14,165 bases of DNA from Selenomonadaceae bacterium (GCA_017453765.1 JAFTEG010000382.1:1-14165), one strand, 5' to 3'; positions 4,859 to 13,214 are shown, counted from the first letter of the stretch. Program-made: numbers and translations. The notes: generated from the letters alone by a model not told the origin.

Positions 4859-7075
4859 ATCAAACTTTTCAAGCGACACTAACGTCGGTCGCGTGACGCT
4901 GTAAACTTCGCGCAGAATACGTATCCTCGACATAAGCTGTTCAACCTGATCAGCGTTTTGCACGTCTACGCCCAACTTTACCGTCGACGTATCGTCATTG
5001 TCATTCGGCGTCGCGTGAACAGAGCGCATATTTAATTTCATTGCGGAAGGTATTGCCAAAATTTCAGTCAGCACGCCGCTTTTATTCGCGCAGATAATTT
5101 CAAGTTCGACATTGTAATTGGTGTCGATATTTTTTTCCCAGCTTACCTCAATACTTCTGTCCATCAACGCGTTTACAATGTTGGGGCAATCGACGCGATG
5201 CACGGAGACGCCGTTGCCGCGCGTCACGTAGCCGAAAATTTTATCGCCGGGTATTGGACAGCAACATTTTGCCAGCCGCACGAAAAAGCCGCGCTGACCT
5301 TCAACCAAAATGCCTTCGTCGCTTTTTTTATTGTCCGCACGCGCCGTGACATTGACTTCCTTTAAAATCTTCGTAACGTCCGGCGCCTTTTTATCATTTT
5401 CCTTTTCATAAATCTCAATCAACTTCGTAGTGACTCCGCGCAGAGTAATTCCGCCGTAACCCAACGCGGCAAACATATCGTCGGCAGTCTGAAAGGTTAA
5501 TTTCGCGGCAGTCTCTTCAAGCAACTTTTCACGCATTAAATCTTTGACGTGATAGTTAAGCCGCCGCAATTCGGCTTCAACCTGCGCTTTGCCCTGTTCA
5601 ATGTTTTCGGGACGATTTTCACGGCGAAACCATGAGCGAATTTTACTGCGCGTGTCGCTTGACGCAACGATATTAATCCAGTCGCGGCTCGGACCGTGAT
5701 TGGAACGGTTTGTCATAATCTCCACCGAATCGCCGTTTTTCAGCGTGTAATCCAGCGGCACCATTTTACCGTTGACCTTCGCGCCTATGCAGTGGTGACC
5801 TACTTCGGTATGGACGCGATAGGCAAAATCGATTGGATTTGAACCCTTCGGCAGGGAAAGTATGTCGCCGGTCGGTGTGAAGACAAAAACTTCGTCGCTG
5901 AAAACGTCAACCTTAAGCGCCTCAAAATATTCTTTCGGGTCTTTAAATTCCTTCTGCATTTGAACCATTTGACCCAGCCAGGACATTTGCTGATCACTTT
6001 TTTTGGACGCCATAGAATTTTTTCCGGACTCTTTGTACTTCCAATGCGCCGCGATGCCGTATTCGGAAATTTGGTGCATTGCGTGAGTGCGAATTTGAAT
6101 TTCAAGCGGATAGCCCAGCGCCAGAACGGTTGTGTGAAGGGAGCGGTAGCCGTTGCTTTTCGGTACGGCAATGTAGTCTTTGAACCTGCCGGGAATCGGT
6201 TTCCAGCGCGAATGAATGACGCCTAAGACGTTGTAACATTCCTGCACGGTGTCAACCAAAATTCTGACGGCGGAAAGGTCGTAAATTTCGCCAATGCCCT
6301 TATTGTCGCGTTTCATCTTTTTGTAAATGCTGTAAAAATGTTTCGCCCTGCCGCTGACCGCCGCCATTATGTCTAAATCGTCGAAAACTTCTTCAATCTG
6401 CCGAACCGCCTCACTTATGTAAATTTGGCGTTCACGGCGTTTCTGCTTGACGTTTTCAATCATTTCATAATAAATGTCCGGCTCAAGGTAGCGAAAGCTT
6501 AAATCCTCCAACTCCCACTTGATATTGGATATACCCAAGCGATTGGCAAGCGGCGCGTACAGTTCCATAGTCTCACGAGCAATGCGTTTACGTTTATCGT
6601 CGCGCATAAATTTCAGCGTTCGCATATTATGAAGACGGTCGGCAAGCTTAATTATGATAACGCGAATGTCCTGCGCGGTAGCAAGAATCATTTTTCGGTA
6701 CGTTTCAAGCTGTCTTTCTTCTTTTGACTTGAACTTAATCATACCCAGCTTTGTCACGCCGTCAATTAACAGTGCCACTTCGTCACCGAACATATCGCGA
6801 ATTTCATCAAGAGTGAAAAGCGTATCTTCCACAACGTCATGAAGTAAGGCGGCGCAAATTACCGCCTCGTCCATCTGCAATTCCGTCAAAATTTCCGCAA
6901 CACTTAATGGGTGGTGAATGTACTCTTCGCCGGAAATGCGCGTCTGCCCTCTGTGTCCCTCTTCAGCAACAAGATAGGCGCGGTCTATCCTGTCAAAATC
7001 CGCATTGGGCAAGTATGCTTTGACTGCCGCTTTTATGGACTCTATAGTTGCAGGTTTTCTTTCTTTATCGTTCAC
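4853..7075 (-). CDS. rel: Bifunctional (p)ppGpp synthetase/hydrolase Rel (RelA/SpoT)
   Basis: Makes and degrades the alarmone (p)ppGpp in response to amino-acid starvation, associated with ribosomes. The 740-residue layout is that of long RSH proteins. The HD hydrolase domain spans about 30-180, with HHP at 54-56, HDVVED at 79-84 and LADRLHNMRTL at 144-154. The synthetase domain spans about 235-345, with YSIYKKM, RFKD (297-300) and SNGYRSLHT. The TGS domain is at about 393-455, the conserved cysteine motif LAKCCCPIPGD at 601-611, and the ACT domain at about 655-735. RFKD, rather than the acidic form of E. coli RelA, and an intact HD site indicate both activities. The start is GTG with GAGGG four bases upstream. 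It is the last gene of the secD-secF-recJ-GT39-rel run. Its 3' end lies in a heptamer array. Confidence 0.96.
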   Translation of the reverse strand: MNDKERKPATIESIKAAVKAYLPNADFDRIDRAYLVAEEGHRGQTRISGEEYIHHPLSVAEILTELQMDEAVICAALLHDVVEDTLFTLDEIRDMFGDEVALLIDGVTKLGMIKFKSKEERQLETYRKMILATAQDIRVIIIKLADRLHNMRTLKFMRDDKRKRIARETMELYAPLANRLGISNIKWELEDLSFRYLEPDIYYEMIENVKQKRRERQIYISEAVRQIEEVFDDLDIMAAVSGRAKHFYSIYKKMKRDNKGIGEIYDLSAVRILVDTVQECYNVLGVIHSRWKPIPGRFKDYIAVPKSNGYRSLHTTVLALGYPLEIQIRTHAMHQISEYGIAAHWKYKESGKNSMASKKSDQQMSWLGQMVQMQKEFKDPKEYFEALKVDVFSDEVFVFTPTGDILSLPKGSNPIDFAYRVHTEVGHHCIGAKVNGKMVPLDYTLKNGDSVEIMTNRSNHGPSRDWINIVASSDTRSKIRSWFRRENRPENIEQGKAQVEAELRRLNYHVKDLMREKLLEETAAKLTFQTADDMFAALGYGGITLRGVTTKLIEIYEKENDKKAPDVTKILKEVNVTARADNKKSDEGILVEGQRGFFVRLAKCCCPIPGDKIFGYVTRGNGVSVHRVDCPNIVNALMDRSIEVSWEKNIDTNYNVELEIICANKSGVLTEILAIPSAMKLNMRSVHATPNDNDDTSTVKLGVDVQNADQVEQLMSRIRILREVYSVTRPTLVSLEKFDK

Positions 7076-7096
7076 GAACCCTCGCCTACCTTTCTT

Positions 7097-7195
7097 GGAG
7101 TTAGGAGTTAAGAGTTAGGAGTTAAGAGTACTACTCCTCACTCTTCCCTCCTCCCTCCTCACTCTTCACTAATGAGTTGAGTTAGGAGTTAGCCT
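7097..7195. repeat. Inverted heptamer arrays between the GT39 gene and rel
   Basis: Units GGAGTTA, GGAGTTA, AGAGTTA, GGAGTTA and AGAGTAC run from 7097. An opposite-sense block follows to about 7174 (ACTCCTC, ACTCTTC, CCTCCTC, CCTCCTC, ACTCTTC), then a third short block in the first sense. The turn point GAGTA-C-TACTC is a perfect small dyad, and the arms pair imperfectly beyond it. The block fills most of the 123 bp gap and ends about 20 bases before the rel start codon. Confidence 0.85.
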
Positions 7196-7198
7196 GAA

Positions 7199-8668
7199 TT
7201 AATTTTTCAAGTTTAAATCAATGTCCTTGCGGCTTATGCGCCGATAAATTTTGTAATCCTTAACGCTGTCGTCAATCATTATCCACGTACCGGCAACGGC
7301 GTTTAAAAATCTGTCAGTGCGTGCCTCTTCAACTACGGCGACAATTTTTTCATTCGGCGGCAAATCCTTCGTCGTCATCATCGGCATTACGTTTAAACTT
7401 GTCCACGTCATTTTCTGCGGCAGTATCTTGTACATTTTTTCCGGTCGCTCAATCCACGTGACTTCCAAACCGGAGTAAAATACAAGCGACGTTGAATAGT
7501 GTCTGCCGAAAATTACAACGCGCGTATCCTCGTCGACGTTGGGAAGTAATCTGCGCGAAAGTTCCTTGCCGGAGTGGTCATTGCAAATTGAAATTGCCGG
7601 AAATATCGCTACAGTCAATGCTACCACCGTAACCGCCGCCATTCGCACAAAAACTTTTTCATGCCGCACGAAGTATCTTGCGAACATTATCGCTATCGGC
7701 ATCATGTACGGCAGGGTGTACGTCACGTACTTTGTCGCGAAAGATTGAAAGACTATCAGCACGGTAAGTCCCCATATCAGCAAAAATTTTTCCGTACGGT
7801 CGAGTGAAGGCAGACTGCCGCTTTTAAAAATATCTTTCACCACGCCGTACAGAGCCGGCAAGTTCCACGGCAAAAAGCCTAAGAAAAATATCATTGTGTA
7901 GTAATACCACACGTCAAATTTTGGGTGTTCGGAAACGGTAGCACGTAAAAAATTATGAACGCCGATAAAGTTATCAAAAAAAGGTTGCCCGTGTATTATG
8001 TACATCGGCAGGTACCAAATTGCGGCGATACCGAAACATAAAGGCAGTCCCTTTTTCAAATTCATTTGCAAAATATGCGAAAGGTTACCTTCTGTTAGCA
8101 GGAAAATGAAAATTATAAGACCCGGCAGACAAAATGCGATTGGACCTTTAGTCAAAATGCCGATACCTGCCGCCGCGTACGAAATGTAGTAGTAATTCGG
8201 TTTGCCTTGCGTGTAGCCGAAATAAAAGCTTATCAGCGTCACGGAAATGGCACAGAATAAAGTCATATCCGTAATTATAGCGTGTGACAAATACCAATAT
8301 TCGGGGGTGGCGGCAAGGATTATCGCGGCGAAAAAACCTACCTTGTTGCCATAAAGCTTAGTGCCGAAGTAGCACGTTATGAATACGCCAAGCGTCGCGA
8401 AACAGGCGGGAAAAAACCTCGACGCAAATTCATTTACGCCGAAGATTGCGTACGCCAAAATCAATTCCCAGTAAAAAAATATCGGCTTGTCGTACCAATA
8501 ATCGCCGTAAATTCGCGGCGAAAAATAATCTCGCGCCTGCAACATTTCCTTTGCCGTCAGCGTGTAGCAGGATTCGGTGGGGTCGGTTACCGGTAACCAC
8601 CAACTGCCGAAAAAAAATAACACTGCGCAAAGGGCAAGTAATATCGGGTACGGATTGACTTTTTCCAT
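7199..8668 (-). CDS. GT39/ArnT-like membrane glycosyltransferase
   Basis: An integral membrane transferase of the PMT/ArnT superfamily, which moves a sugar from a polyprenyl-phosphate donor onto an extracytoplasmic acceptor. The 489 residues contain about ten or more hydrophobic segments. The first periplasmic loop has the acidic motif DPTE (29-32) and WYDKPIFFYW (58-67), the region that holds the catalytic acidic residue and donor site in this fold. TKGP near residue 190 is also typical. The C-terminal ~100 residues are soluble. The acceptor (lipid A, protein or other glycan) cannot be told from sequence. ATG 8668 has GAGGAAA upstream, directly after an ATCGAT-type repeat. It sits between recJ and rel and is probably co-transcribed with them. 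It is not a usual member of that housekeeping cluster. Confidence 0.85.
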   Translation of the reverse strand: MEKVNPYPILLALCAVLFFFGSWWLPVTDPTESCYTLTAKEMLQARDYFSPRIYGDYWYDKPIFFYWELILAYAIFGVNEFASRFFPACFATLGVFITCYFGTKLYGNKVGFFAAIILAATPEYWYLSHAIITDMTLFCAISVTLISFYFGYTQGKPNYYYISYAAAGIGILTKGPIAFCLPGLIIFIFLLTEGNLSHILQMNLKKGLPLCFGIAAIWYLPMYIIHGQPFFDNFIGVHNFLRATVSEHPKFDVWYYYTMIFFLGFLPWNLPALYGVVKDIFKSGSLPSLDRTEKFLLIWGLTVLIVFQSFATKYVTYTLPYMMPIAIMFARYFVRHEKVFVRMAAVTVVALTVAIFPAISICNDHSGKELSRRLLPNVDEDTRVVIFGRHYSTSLVFYSGLEVTWIERPEKMYKILPQKMTWTSLNVMPMMTTKDLPPNEKIVAVVEEARTDRFLNAVAGTWIMIDDSVKDYKIYRRISRKDIDLNLKN

Positions 8669-8681
8669 TTAAATTTCCTCG

Positions 8682-8725
8682 TATAGATCGATAGATCGAT
8701 AGTGGCTAGATCGATAGTAAACTAG
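8682..8725 (-). repeat. ATCGAT-core repeat before the GT39 gene
   Basis: On the minus strand it reads CTAG, a short link, CTATCGATCTAGCCA, then CTATCGATC and TATCGATCTAT, ending nine bases before the GAGG ribosome site. It contains the recJ stop codon (8722-8724). It is a shorter relative of the array at 3824-3910 and points the same way relative to its downstream gene. Confidence 0.85.
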
Positions 8726-10722
8726 TTATTACCCAGCCTGAATGTTCGTGAATCCTCCAAATTACGCTTGGATCCTGCCGGTAAGTTAAACGTTTTACTA
8801 TCCTCGTCTACGCGCAGAAGTCCCACTTCTTGAAAAATTTCCAGCGCCGTTAAAATCGTGTACATGGGAAAATCTTTTTTCATCACGGCATTAAATTTTT
8901 CGGTTATCAATTTAATATCGAAAGAATTTGTCCTGCCGCGCAGTTTCAATAAAAATTTATAAACGGCGCCGAGTTGTTCGCGTGTAGGAAAATTTTTTTC
9001 GTCGGCAACCGGCTCAATGCTTGACACAAAACATTTCACATAGCGCTTGTCCTGCCACTCGTCAATGCCGGGATAGTACGTCAAATTAACCGGCTCACTT
9101 TCAACCAGCGTGACAAACCGCCCTAATCCGAACGCAATCGCCTTAATATTTTTCGCGTTGCCGTCCGAATCTTCGGCAGGTATTTCAAAACTCAAATGCG
9201 TACCGTCACTGCCGATAACCTTAGCCTCAACGCATTCAACTTCTTGACAAGCCAAAATCGGCGAAGGGTTAGCCGTGCCGCAAGGTTCAAGCTTTTCAAA
9301 TTCATTTGCAATAGCCATTGTCAATTTGGCAGGATCAAACAGCGCGTCAACTCTAATCGTCGGTATAAAATCTTCGTCAGTCAAATGTTGGCGCGAATAT
9401 TCTTCAAAGCGCTTTTTAAATTCCGGTACCAGCTTAGTCGGTATTGCAAAGCCCGCCGCCTGCGAATGTCCGCCGTAATTGTCAAATAAATCCGCCATAG
9501 TGTCCAGCGCGTCTTTCATATGAAATTTGGGAATACTGCGACACGAGCCGCGCGAAATTGTATCGCCGTGCGTAATGACGATTGACGGCAGGTGATATTT
9601 TTCAGCCAGCCGTGACGCCGTCAAGCCGATAATGCCCGCATTCCAATTTTCACCGTCAATTACGGCAGACCAAATATTTCCGCCCCTCTCTTCGCGCAGA
9701 TTTTTAAATTTCTCGTCAACCTTCACAAAAATTTCTTTTTCAAGCTGTTTACGCGCTTTGTTGACTTCGTTAATACGCTCGGCAAGTTTAAGAGCCTGCG
9801 CCAAATCTTCGCATAAAAGCAGTTTTAAACCGGTGGCGGCAGTTTCAAGGCGTCCGATTGAATTTAAACGCGGCGCAATTTGAAAAGCTACATTGTCGGC
9901 GGAGATTTTCTTTTCGTCAAAGCCGGATACTTTCACCAATGCGCGAAGTCCCACGCAATTCGACGAACTCATTTCCTGCAAGCCGTAACGCACGATTTTT
10001 CTGCTTTCGCCTTTCAGCGGCACTAAGTCGGCAACGGTGGCAAGTGCGGCAAGGTCAATGTCGTCAAAGTAGCACTGAATGTCCGTGCCGTTAATTTTAT
10101 TTTCCAACGCCTGACAAAGTTTAAATGCCACGCCTGCGCCGCACAAATTTTTGTCGGGGTATGAACACTCCGGCTGATGCGGGTCAATCACGGCAACGGC
10201 ATTTGTAATTTTTTCAAGCGCGGGCAGGTGGTGATCTGTCACGATAAATTCCATATGTCCATTTACGGCAGAAATTTCTTTGGCGTTGGAAATGCCGCAG
10301 TCAACAGAAATTAAAAGCCGCGCGCCGTCCTTGTAAATCTGCCTGAGCGCGGGAATGTTCATGCCGTAGCCTTCAACCCTGCGCGGAATGTAAGTGATAA
10401 CCTTGCCGCCGAGTTGCCGCAGTTTGCGCGTTAAAAGCGCCGTGCCTGCCATGCCGTCAACGTCATAATCGCCGTAAACGCAAATCGTTTCGCCGCTGTT
10501 AATCGCCGCAATGATTCTGTCAACCGCCGCACTCATGCCGCTCATTAAAAACGGGTCAAAAAAATCCATAGCGTCGGGATTTAAAAAAGTCCGCGCCTCT
10601 TCCACGTCCGTAATGTCGCGATTCACCAAAACTTTCGCCGTCAATTCGCTTATGCCCAACGCCTTAACAAGTTTATCGACTTCAAATTTATTTTCTTCTT
10701 TAACTAAAAATTTTTTCTGCAT
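8722..10722 (-). CDS. recJ: Single-stranded-DNA-specific exonuclease RecJ
   Basis: Degrades single-stranded DNA 5' to 3' in recombination, mismatch and base-excision repair. The DHH-family motifs that bind two metal ions are intact: DYDVDG (85-90), DCG (141-143) and DHH (163-165), with IDPHQ following. The DHHA1 motif GGHSQAAGF is at 417-425. An OB-like region and a further C-terminal domain follow to residue 666, longer than E. coli RecJ (577) and shorter than B. subtilis RecJ (786). AGCAGGTAGAAG precedes the ATG. The gene lies 45 bases after secF and 53 before the GT39 gene, consistent with one operon. The TAG stop falls inside the ATCGAT-type repeat. Confidence 0.96.
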   Translation of the reverse strand: MQKKFLVKEENKFEVDKLVKALGISELTAKVLVNRDITDVEEARTFLNPDAMDFFDPFLMSGMSAAVDRIIAAINSGETICVYGDYDVDGMAGTALLTRKLRQLGGKVITYIPRRVEGYGMNIPALRQIYKDGARLLISVDCGISNAKEISAVNGHMEFIVTDHHLPALEKITNAVAVIDPHQPECSYPDKNLCGAGVAFKLCQALENKINGTDIQCYFDDIDLAALATVADLVPLKGESRKIVRYGLQEMSSSNCVGLRALVKVSGFDEKKISADNVAFQIAPRLNSIGRLETAATGLKLLLCEDLAQALKLAERINEVNKARKQLEKEIFVKVDEKFKNLREERGGNIWSAVIDGENWNAGIIGLTASRLAEKYHLPSIVITHGDTISRGSCRSIPKFHMKDALDTMADLFDNYGGHSQAAGFAIPTKLVPEFKKRFEEYSRQHLTDEDFIPTIRVDALFDPAKLTMAIANEFEKLEPCGTANPSPILACQEVECVEAKVIGSDGTHLSFEIPAEDSDGNAKNIKAIAFGLGRFVTLVESEPVNLTYYPGIDEWQDKRYVKCFVSSIEPVADEKNFPTREQLGAVYKFLLKLRGRTNSFDIKLITEKFNAVMKKDFPMYTILTALEIFQEVGLLRVDEDSKTFNLPAGSKRNLEDSRTFRLGNN

Positions 10723-10742
10723 ACTTCTACCTGCTACAAGCT

Positions 10743-10784
10743 AATTTACATTCTTAATTATTCATTCTTAATTCTTCATTTGTC
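10743..10784. repeat. Heptamer array, ATTCTTA type, at the secF stop codon
   Basis: Clear units are ATTCTTA (10750), ATTATTC, ATTCTTA and ATTCTTC, flanked by degenerate AATTTAC and ATTTGTC. On the minus strand these read as AATTAAG and AATGAAG. They encode the last SecF residues (MKN) and the TAA stop at 10768-10770. This is the same unit as the array after the deacetylase, in the same orientation relative to the upstream gene. Confidence 0.85.
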
Positions 10785-11649
10785 TAAACGTCAGCCACAG
10801 CGGTCCCGCAATGAAGATTGACGAATAGCAGCCGCTTGTAAAGCCCACTATCAGCGCGAAGGCAAAATCTTTCGTAGTTTCGCCGCCGAAGAAAAATAGC
10901 GCAAACGTCGTGAATAAGCAGGTAAATACCGTGTACAGCGAGCGCGTCAACGTCTGATAAATGGAGCGGTTTACAAGTCCAACTGCGTCACTGCCGCGCC
11001 GAAAGTGCAACTTCAAATTTTCGCGTATCCTGTCAAAAATAACTATCGTGTCATTTATCGAGTAGCCGACGATCGTTAAAAGCGCCGCCACGAATGACGA
11101 ATCAACCTGCCTTTGCGTAAAGGAGAAAAACGCCAGCACTATCAAAATGTCGTGTACCAGCGCGATAACTGCCGCGACGCCGAATTTAAATTCAAAGCGG
11201 TAGGCAATGTACAAAATTATCAGCACCCACGAAATTACCAGCGCCATTACCGCGTTAAAAATCAATTCGCCGCCGATAACCGCACCGACTTTTTCTTCGC
11301 GCAGTACCTCGTAATTGCCGACGTCCTTTTTAATCGCCGCCATTACGTCTTTGCGCTGATTCTCGTCCAAATCAACCGTGCGAATCATGACGTTTGTCGA
11401 CGCGGCAACGTCCGAACTTTCGCCGGAAAGCTGAATGGTACTGCCGTCAAGCCCGAACGGCTTAAGTGCGTCACGAACCTTTGAAATTTCCGTAGCCTGT
11501 TCAAATTTCAAATCCATAATCGTGCCGCCGGTAAAATCAATCCCGAAAATAAAGCCGCGCGTTACCATTGAAATCAAGCCGGGAATTATCACCAGCAGTG
11601 AAATTATAAACCATAATTTAGCGCGTCCCGCAATGTCAAACTTAGGCAT
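10768..11649 (-). CDS. secF: Protein translocase subunit SecF
   Basis: Partner of SecD in the SecDF membrane complex, which uses proton motive force to help proteins leave the SecYEG channel. The 293 residues show the family plan: one N-terminal membrane segment, a periplasmic domain with GIDFTGG at 36-42, then five C-terminal segments. Conserved AYRFEFKFG (149-157), HD (166-167) and GYSINDTIVIFDRIRE (195-210) are all present. Its ATG directly follows the secD TAA with no gap, and the Shine-Dalgarno GGTGA lies inside secD, so the two are translationally coupled. The last residues come from a heptamer array. Separate secD and secF genes, rather than the fused form of many Bacilli, are informative for lineage. 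Confidence 0.96.
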   Translation of the reverse strand: MPKFDIAGRAKLWFIISLLVIIPGLISMVTRGFIFGIDFTGGTIMDLKFEQATEISKVRDALKPFGLDGSTIQLSGESSDVAASTNVMIRTVDLDENQRKDVMAAIKKDVGNYEVLREEKVGAVIGGELIFNAVMALVISWVLIILYIAYRFEFKFGVAAVIALVHDILIVLAFFSFTQRQVDSSFVAALLTIVGYSINDTIVIFDRIRENLKLHFRRGSDAVGLVNRSIYQTLTRSLYTVFTCLFTTFALFFFGGETTKDFAFALIVGFTSGCYSSIFIAGPLWLTFRQMKN

Positions 11650-12903
11650 TTACTTCACCGCCTTTTCTTTGCTTGCGTCAAACAGTACAAAGCCGTCCGC
11701 GCCGTACGCAGAGGGACTTTCGATAATGCGAGAGTTGACCAAAAGTTTCAGCAAAAACTGCGTCAACGTCACGGCGGTAAACATACTAAGTAACACGCCG
11801 AGTCCTAAGGTTATCGCAAAACCGCGAATGTTGCCCGTGCCGAAGAAGAATAACACTGCCGCCGCGATTATCGTCGTGGTATTCGAGTCAAAAATTGTCG
11901 TGAAGGCGCGTTTAAAGCCCGTGTCCATTGCAAGGCGTAGCGACTTGCCGAGCCTAAATTCTTCTTTGAAGTGTTCAAAAATTAAAACGTTCGCGTCAAC
12001 CGCCATACCGATTGATAAAATTATTCCCGCGACGCCGGGCAGTGTTAATGTTGCGTCGAGACTCTTCAAAATCAAAGGTAAAAGCAAAGTGTACGCCATT
12101 AAGCTTATGTCAGCGATAAAGCCGCACAGTCTGTAAAAGAGCAACATAAAAATTAAAACCGCCGCAATGCCGACTACAAAGGCAAATTCGGACTTGTCTT
12201 TAGAGTCTTGACCGAGTGAAGGTCCGACCGTGCGCGTTTCAATTATGTTGACTTTAACCGGCAAAGCGCCACTGCGTAAAAGTACGGCTAATCTCTGCGC
12301 CTCTTCCAAATCGCGTTGACCGGAAAATTCTGCGCGACCGCCTAAAATCGGTTCACGTACAACGGGATCTGTCAAAACTTCGCCGTCAAGCAGAATGGCA
12401 ATTTTCCTGCCGACATTTTGTAACGTGGCGTCAGCAAATTTTTCTTTACCTTCGTCACTAAATTCAAGATTAACAACGGCTTGACTGTTTGATTGATTCA
12501 TTGCCGCCTGCGCGTCTTTCAAGTCAGTACCGGTTAAAAGCGTGTTGCCTTCTTCGTCTTTGAACTCAAGCATTGCCGTCTTGCCAATCGTCTCAATAGC
12601 CTTGTCGGGGTCTTTAATGCCGGGCAATTCTATGATAACGCGGCGTTCGCCTTCACGCTGAATAATCGGTTCAGTCAATCCCAATTCGTTGACGCGCTTT
12701 TCCATAATGCTTACAACACGTTGCATGGCGTCTTCATCAACTTTAGCAATGTCTGTATCTTCCGCCTCAAGTACGACGTGCGTGCCGCCTTGCAAGTCAA
12801 GTCCCTGCCTTATGGAATTTGCCAACGGACGAATAAATATTACGAATAATGCCACTATCGCAATTAGAGTGATTAGCAATTTAGCTAACTGATCTTTTCT
12901 CAC
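11650..12903 (-). CDS. secD: Protein translocase subunit SecD
   Basis: The larger half of the SecDF export complex. The N-terminal membrane segment (about 6-26) is followed by GLDLQGG (34-40), a large periplasmic domain with the LLRSGALPVKV region, and five C-terminal membrane segments. TLPGVAGIILSIGMAVDAN, the conserved fourth-segment motif with its key aspartate, and the following LIFEHFKEE are intact. I prefer GTG 12903 (MRKDQLAKLL, 417 residues) because GAAGGGAG lies about ten bases before it. The longer alternative TTG 12936 adds 11 residues but would place that Shine-Dalgarno inside the coding region. It is first gene of the secD-secF-recJ-GT39-rel run, with its own predicted promoter. 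Confidence 0.94.
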   Translation of the reverse strand: MRKDQLAKLLITLIAIVALFVIFIRPLANSIRQGLDLQGGTHVVLEAEDTDIAKVDEDAMQRVVSIMEKRVNELGLTEPIIQREGERRVIIELPGIKDPDKAIETIGKTAMLEFKDEEGNTLLTGTDLKDAQAAMNQSNSQAVVNLEFSDEGKEKFADATLQNVGRKIAILLDGEVLTDPVVREPILGGRAEFSGQRDLEEAQRLAVLLRSGALPVKVNIIETRTVGPSLGQDSKDKSEFAFVVGIAAVLIFMLLFYRLCGFIADISLMAYTLLLPLILKSLDATLTLPGVAGIILSIGMAVDANVLIFEHFKEEFRLGKSLRLAMDTGFKRAFTTIFDSNTTTIIAAAVLFFFGTGNIRGFAITLGLGVLLSMFTAVTLTQFLLKLLVNSRIIESPSAYGADGFVLFDASKEKAVK

Positions 12904-12913
12904 AAAAATTTTG

Positions 12914-12921
12914 CTCCCTTC
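12914..12921 (-). promoter_or_regulatory. Ribosome binding site that sets the secD start
   Basis: GAAGGGAG on the minus strand is the strongest Shine-Dalgarno in this region. It stands about ten bases before GTG 12903 and decides in favour of this start over TTG 12936. Confidence 0.6.
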
Positions 12922-12951
12922 AAAGTTTATTTTCAATATTGATTTTTCTAG

Positions 12952-12980
12952 AATATACTACAATATCGAATTTTATACAA
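12952..12980 (-). promoter_or_regulatory. Putative promoter of the secD operon
   Basis: On the minus strand TTGTAT (12975-12980) and TATATT (12952-12957) are separated by 17 bases, with transcription starting near 12945. The -10 box is good and the -35 box weak. It lies between the sbcC terminator and secD, so it would drive secD and the genes after it. Confidence 0.4.
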
Positions 12981-13005
12981 GATTTTCATTTCAAGATTTT
13001 TACAT

Positions 13006-13025
13006 AAAAAAAGAGCCGTAGCTCC
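13006..13025 (-). terminator. Putative sbcC terminator
   Basis: On the minus strand GAGC-TACG-GCTC (13013-13024) is followed by a seven-T run (13006-13012). The stem is only four pairs but GC-rich. It lies between the structured element after sbcC and the secD promoter. Confidence 0.45.
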
Positions 13026-13063
13026 AAAAATATTTTTATCTATTTTATTTTAAATTTTTGAAC

Positions 13064-13092
13064 CTACTTTCTTTTGGCGCAAAAGAAAGTAG
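13064..13092. repeat. Perfect 13 bp inverted repeat with 3-base loop
   Basis: CTACTTTCTTTTG (13064-13076) and CAAAAGAAAGTAG (13080-13092) are exact complements around GCG. Part of the right arm pattern recurs at once as AGCAAAGAAA. There is no T run, so it is not a classic terminator. It adjoins the larger inverted repeat at 13106-13213. Confidence 0.85.
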
Positions 13093-13105
13093 CAAAGAAA
13101 ACATT

Positions 13106-13213
13106 GCGGCATTAAGTGCGTCCGCGTCTGGCATTGCGACGGTTTAAGCGTTACGCCGCGAGTCAGTGGGCACTGTAATTCAGACTTGGCGCACTTACGC
13201 TGGTTAATGCCGC
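13106..13213. repeat. 108 bp long-range inverted repeat, possible structured or mobile element
   Basis: The ends GCGGCATTAA (13106-13115) and TTAATGCCGC (13204-13213) are perfect complements. Inside them GTGCG (13116-13120) pairs with CGCAC (13190-13194), and GTCTG (13126-13130) pairs with CAGAC (13181-13185). A small CAGTG-GG-CACTG dyad lies at 13164-13175. No reading frame fills it. It is more GC-rich than the flanking intergenic DNA. Confidence 0.55.
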
Positions 13214-13214
13214 T

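Noticed and set aside
5800..6171. 123-codon minus-strand frame inside rel
   Set aside because: It is an out-of-frame shadow of the rel synthetase/TGS region, which is intact in the main frame.
7076..7198. Riboswitch or T-box leader before rel
   Set aside because: The sequence is entirely simple heptamer repeat plus a normal ribosome site. No conserved riboswitch core or T-box motif is visible.
11435..12136. 233-codon open frame on the + strand
   Set aside because: It lies fully antisense to secF and secD, which have clear family motifs. The translation shows no recognisable domain, and its openness follows from the codon bias of the genes opposite.
13064..13092. Perfect hairpin as the sbcC terminator
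   Set aside because: No T run follows on the minus strand. The GAGC/GCTC stem with seven T at 13006-13025 is a better candidate.
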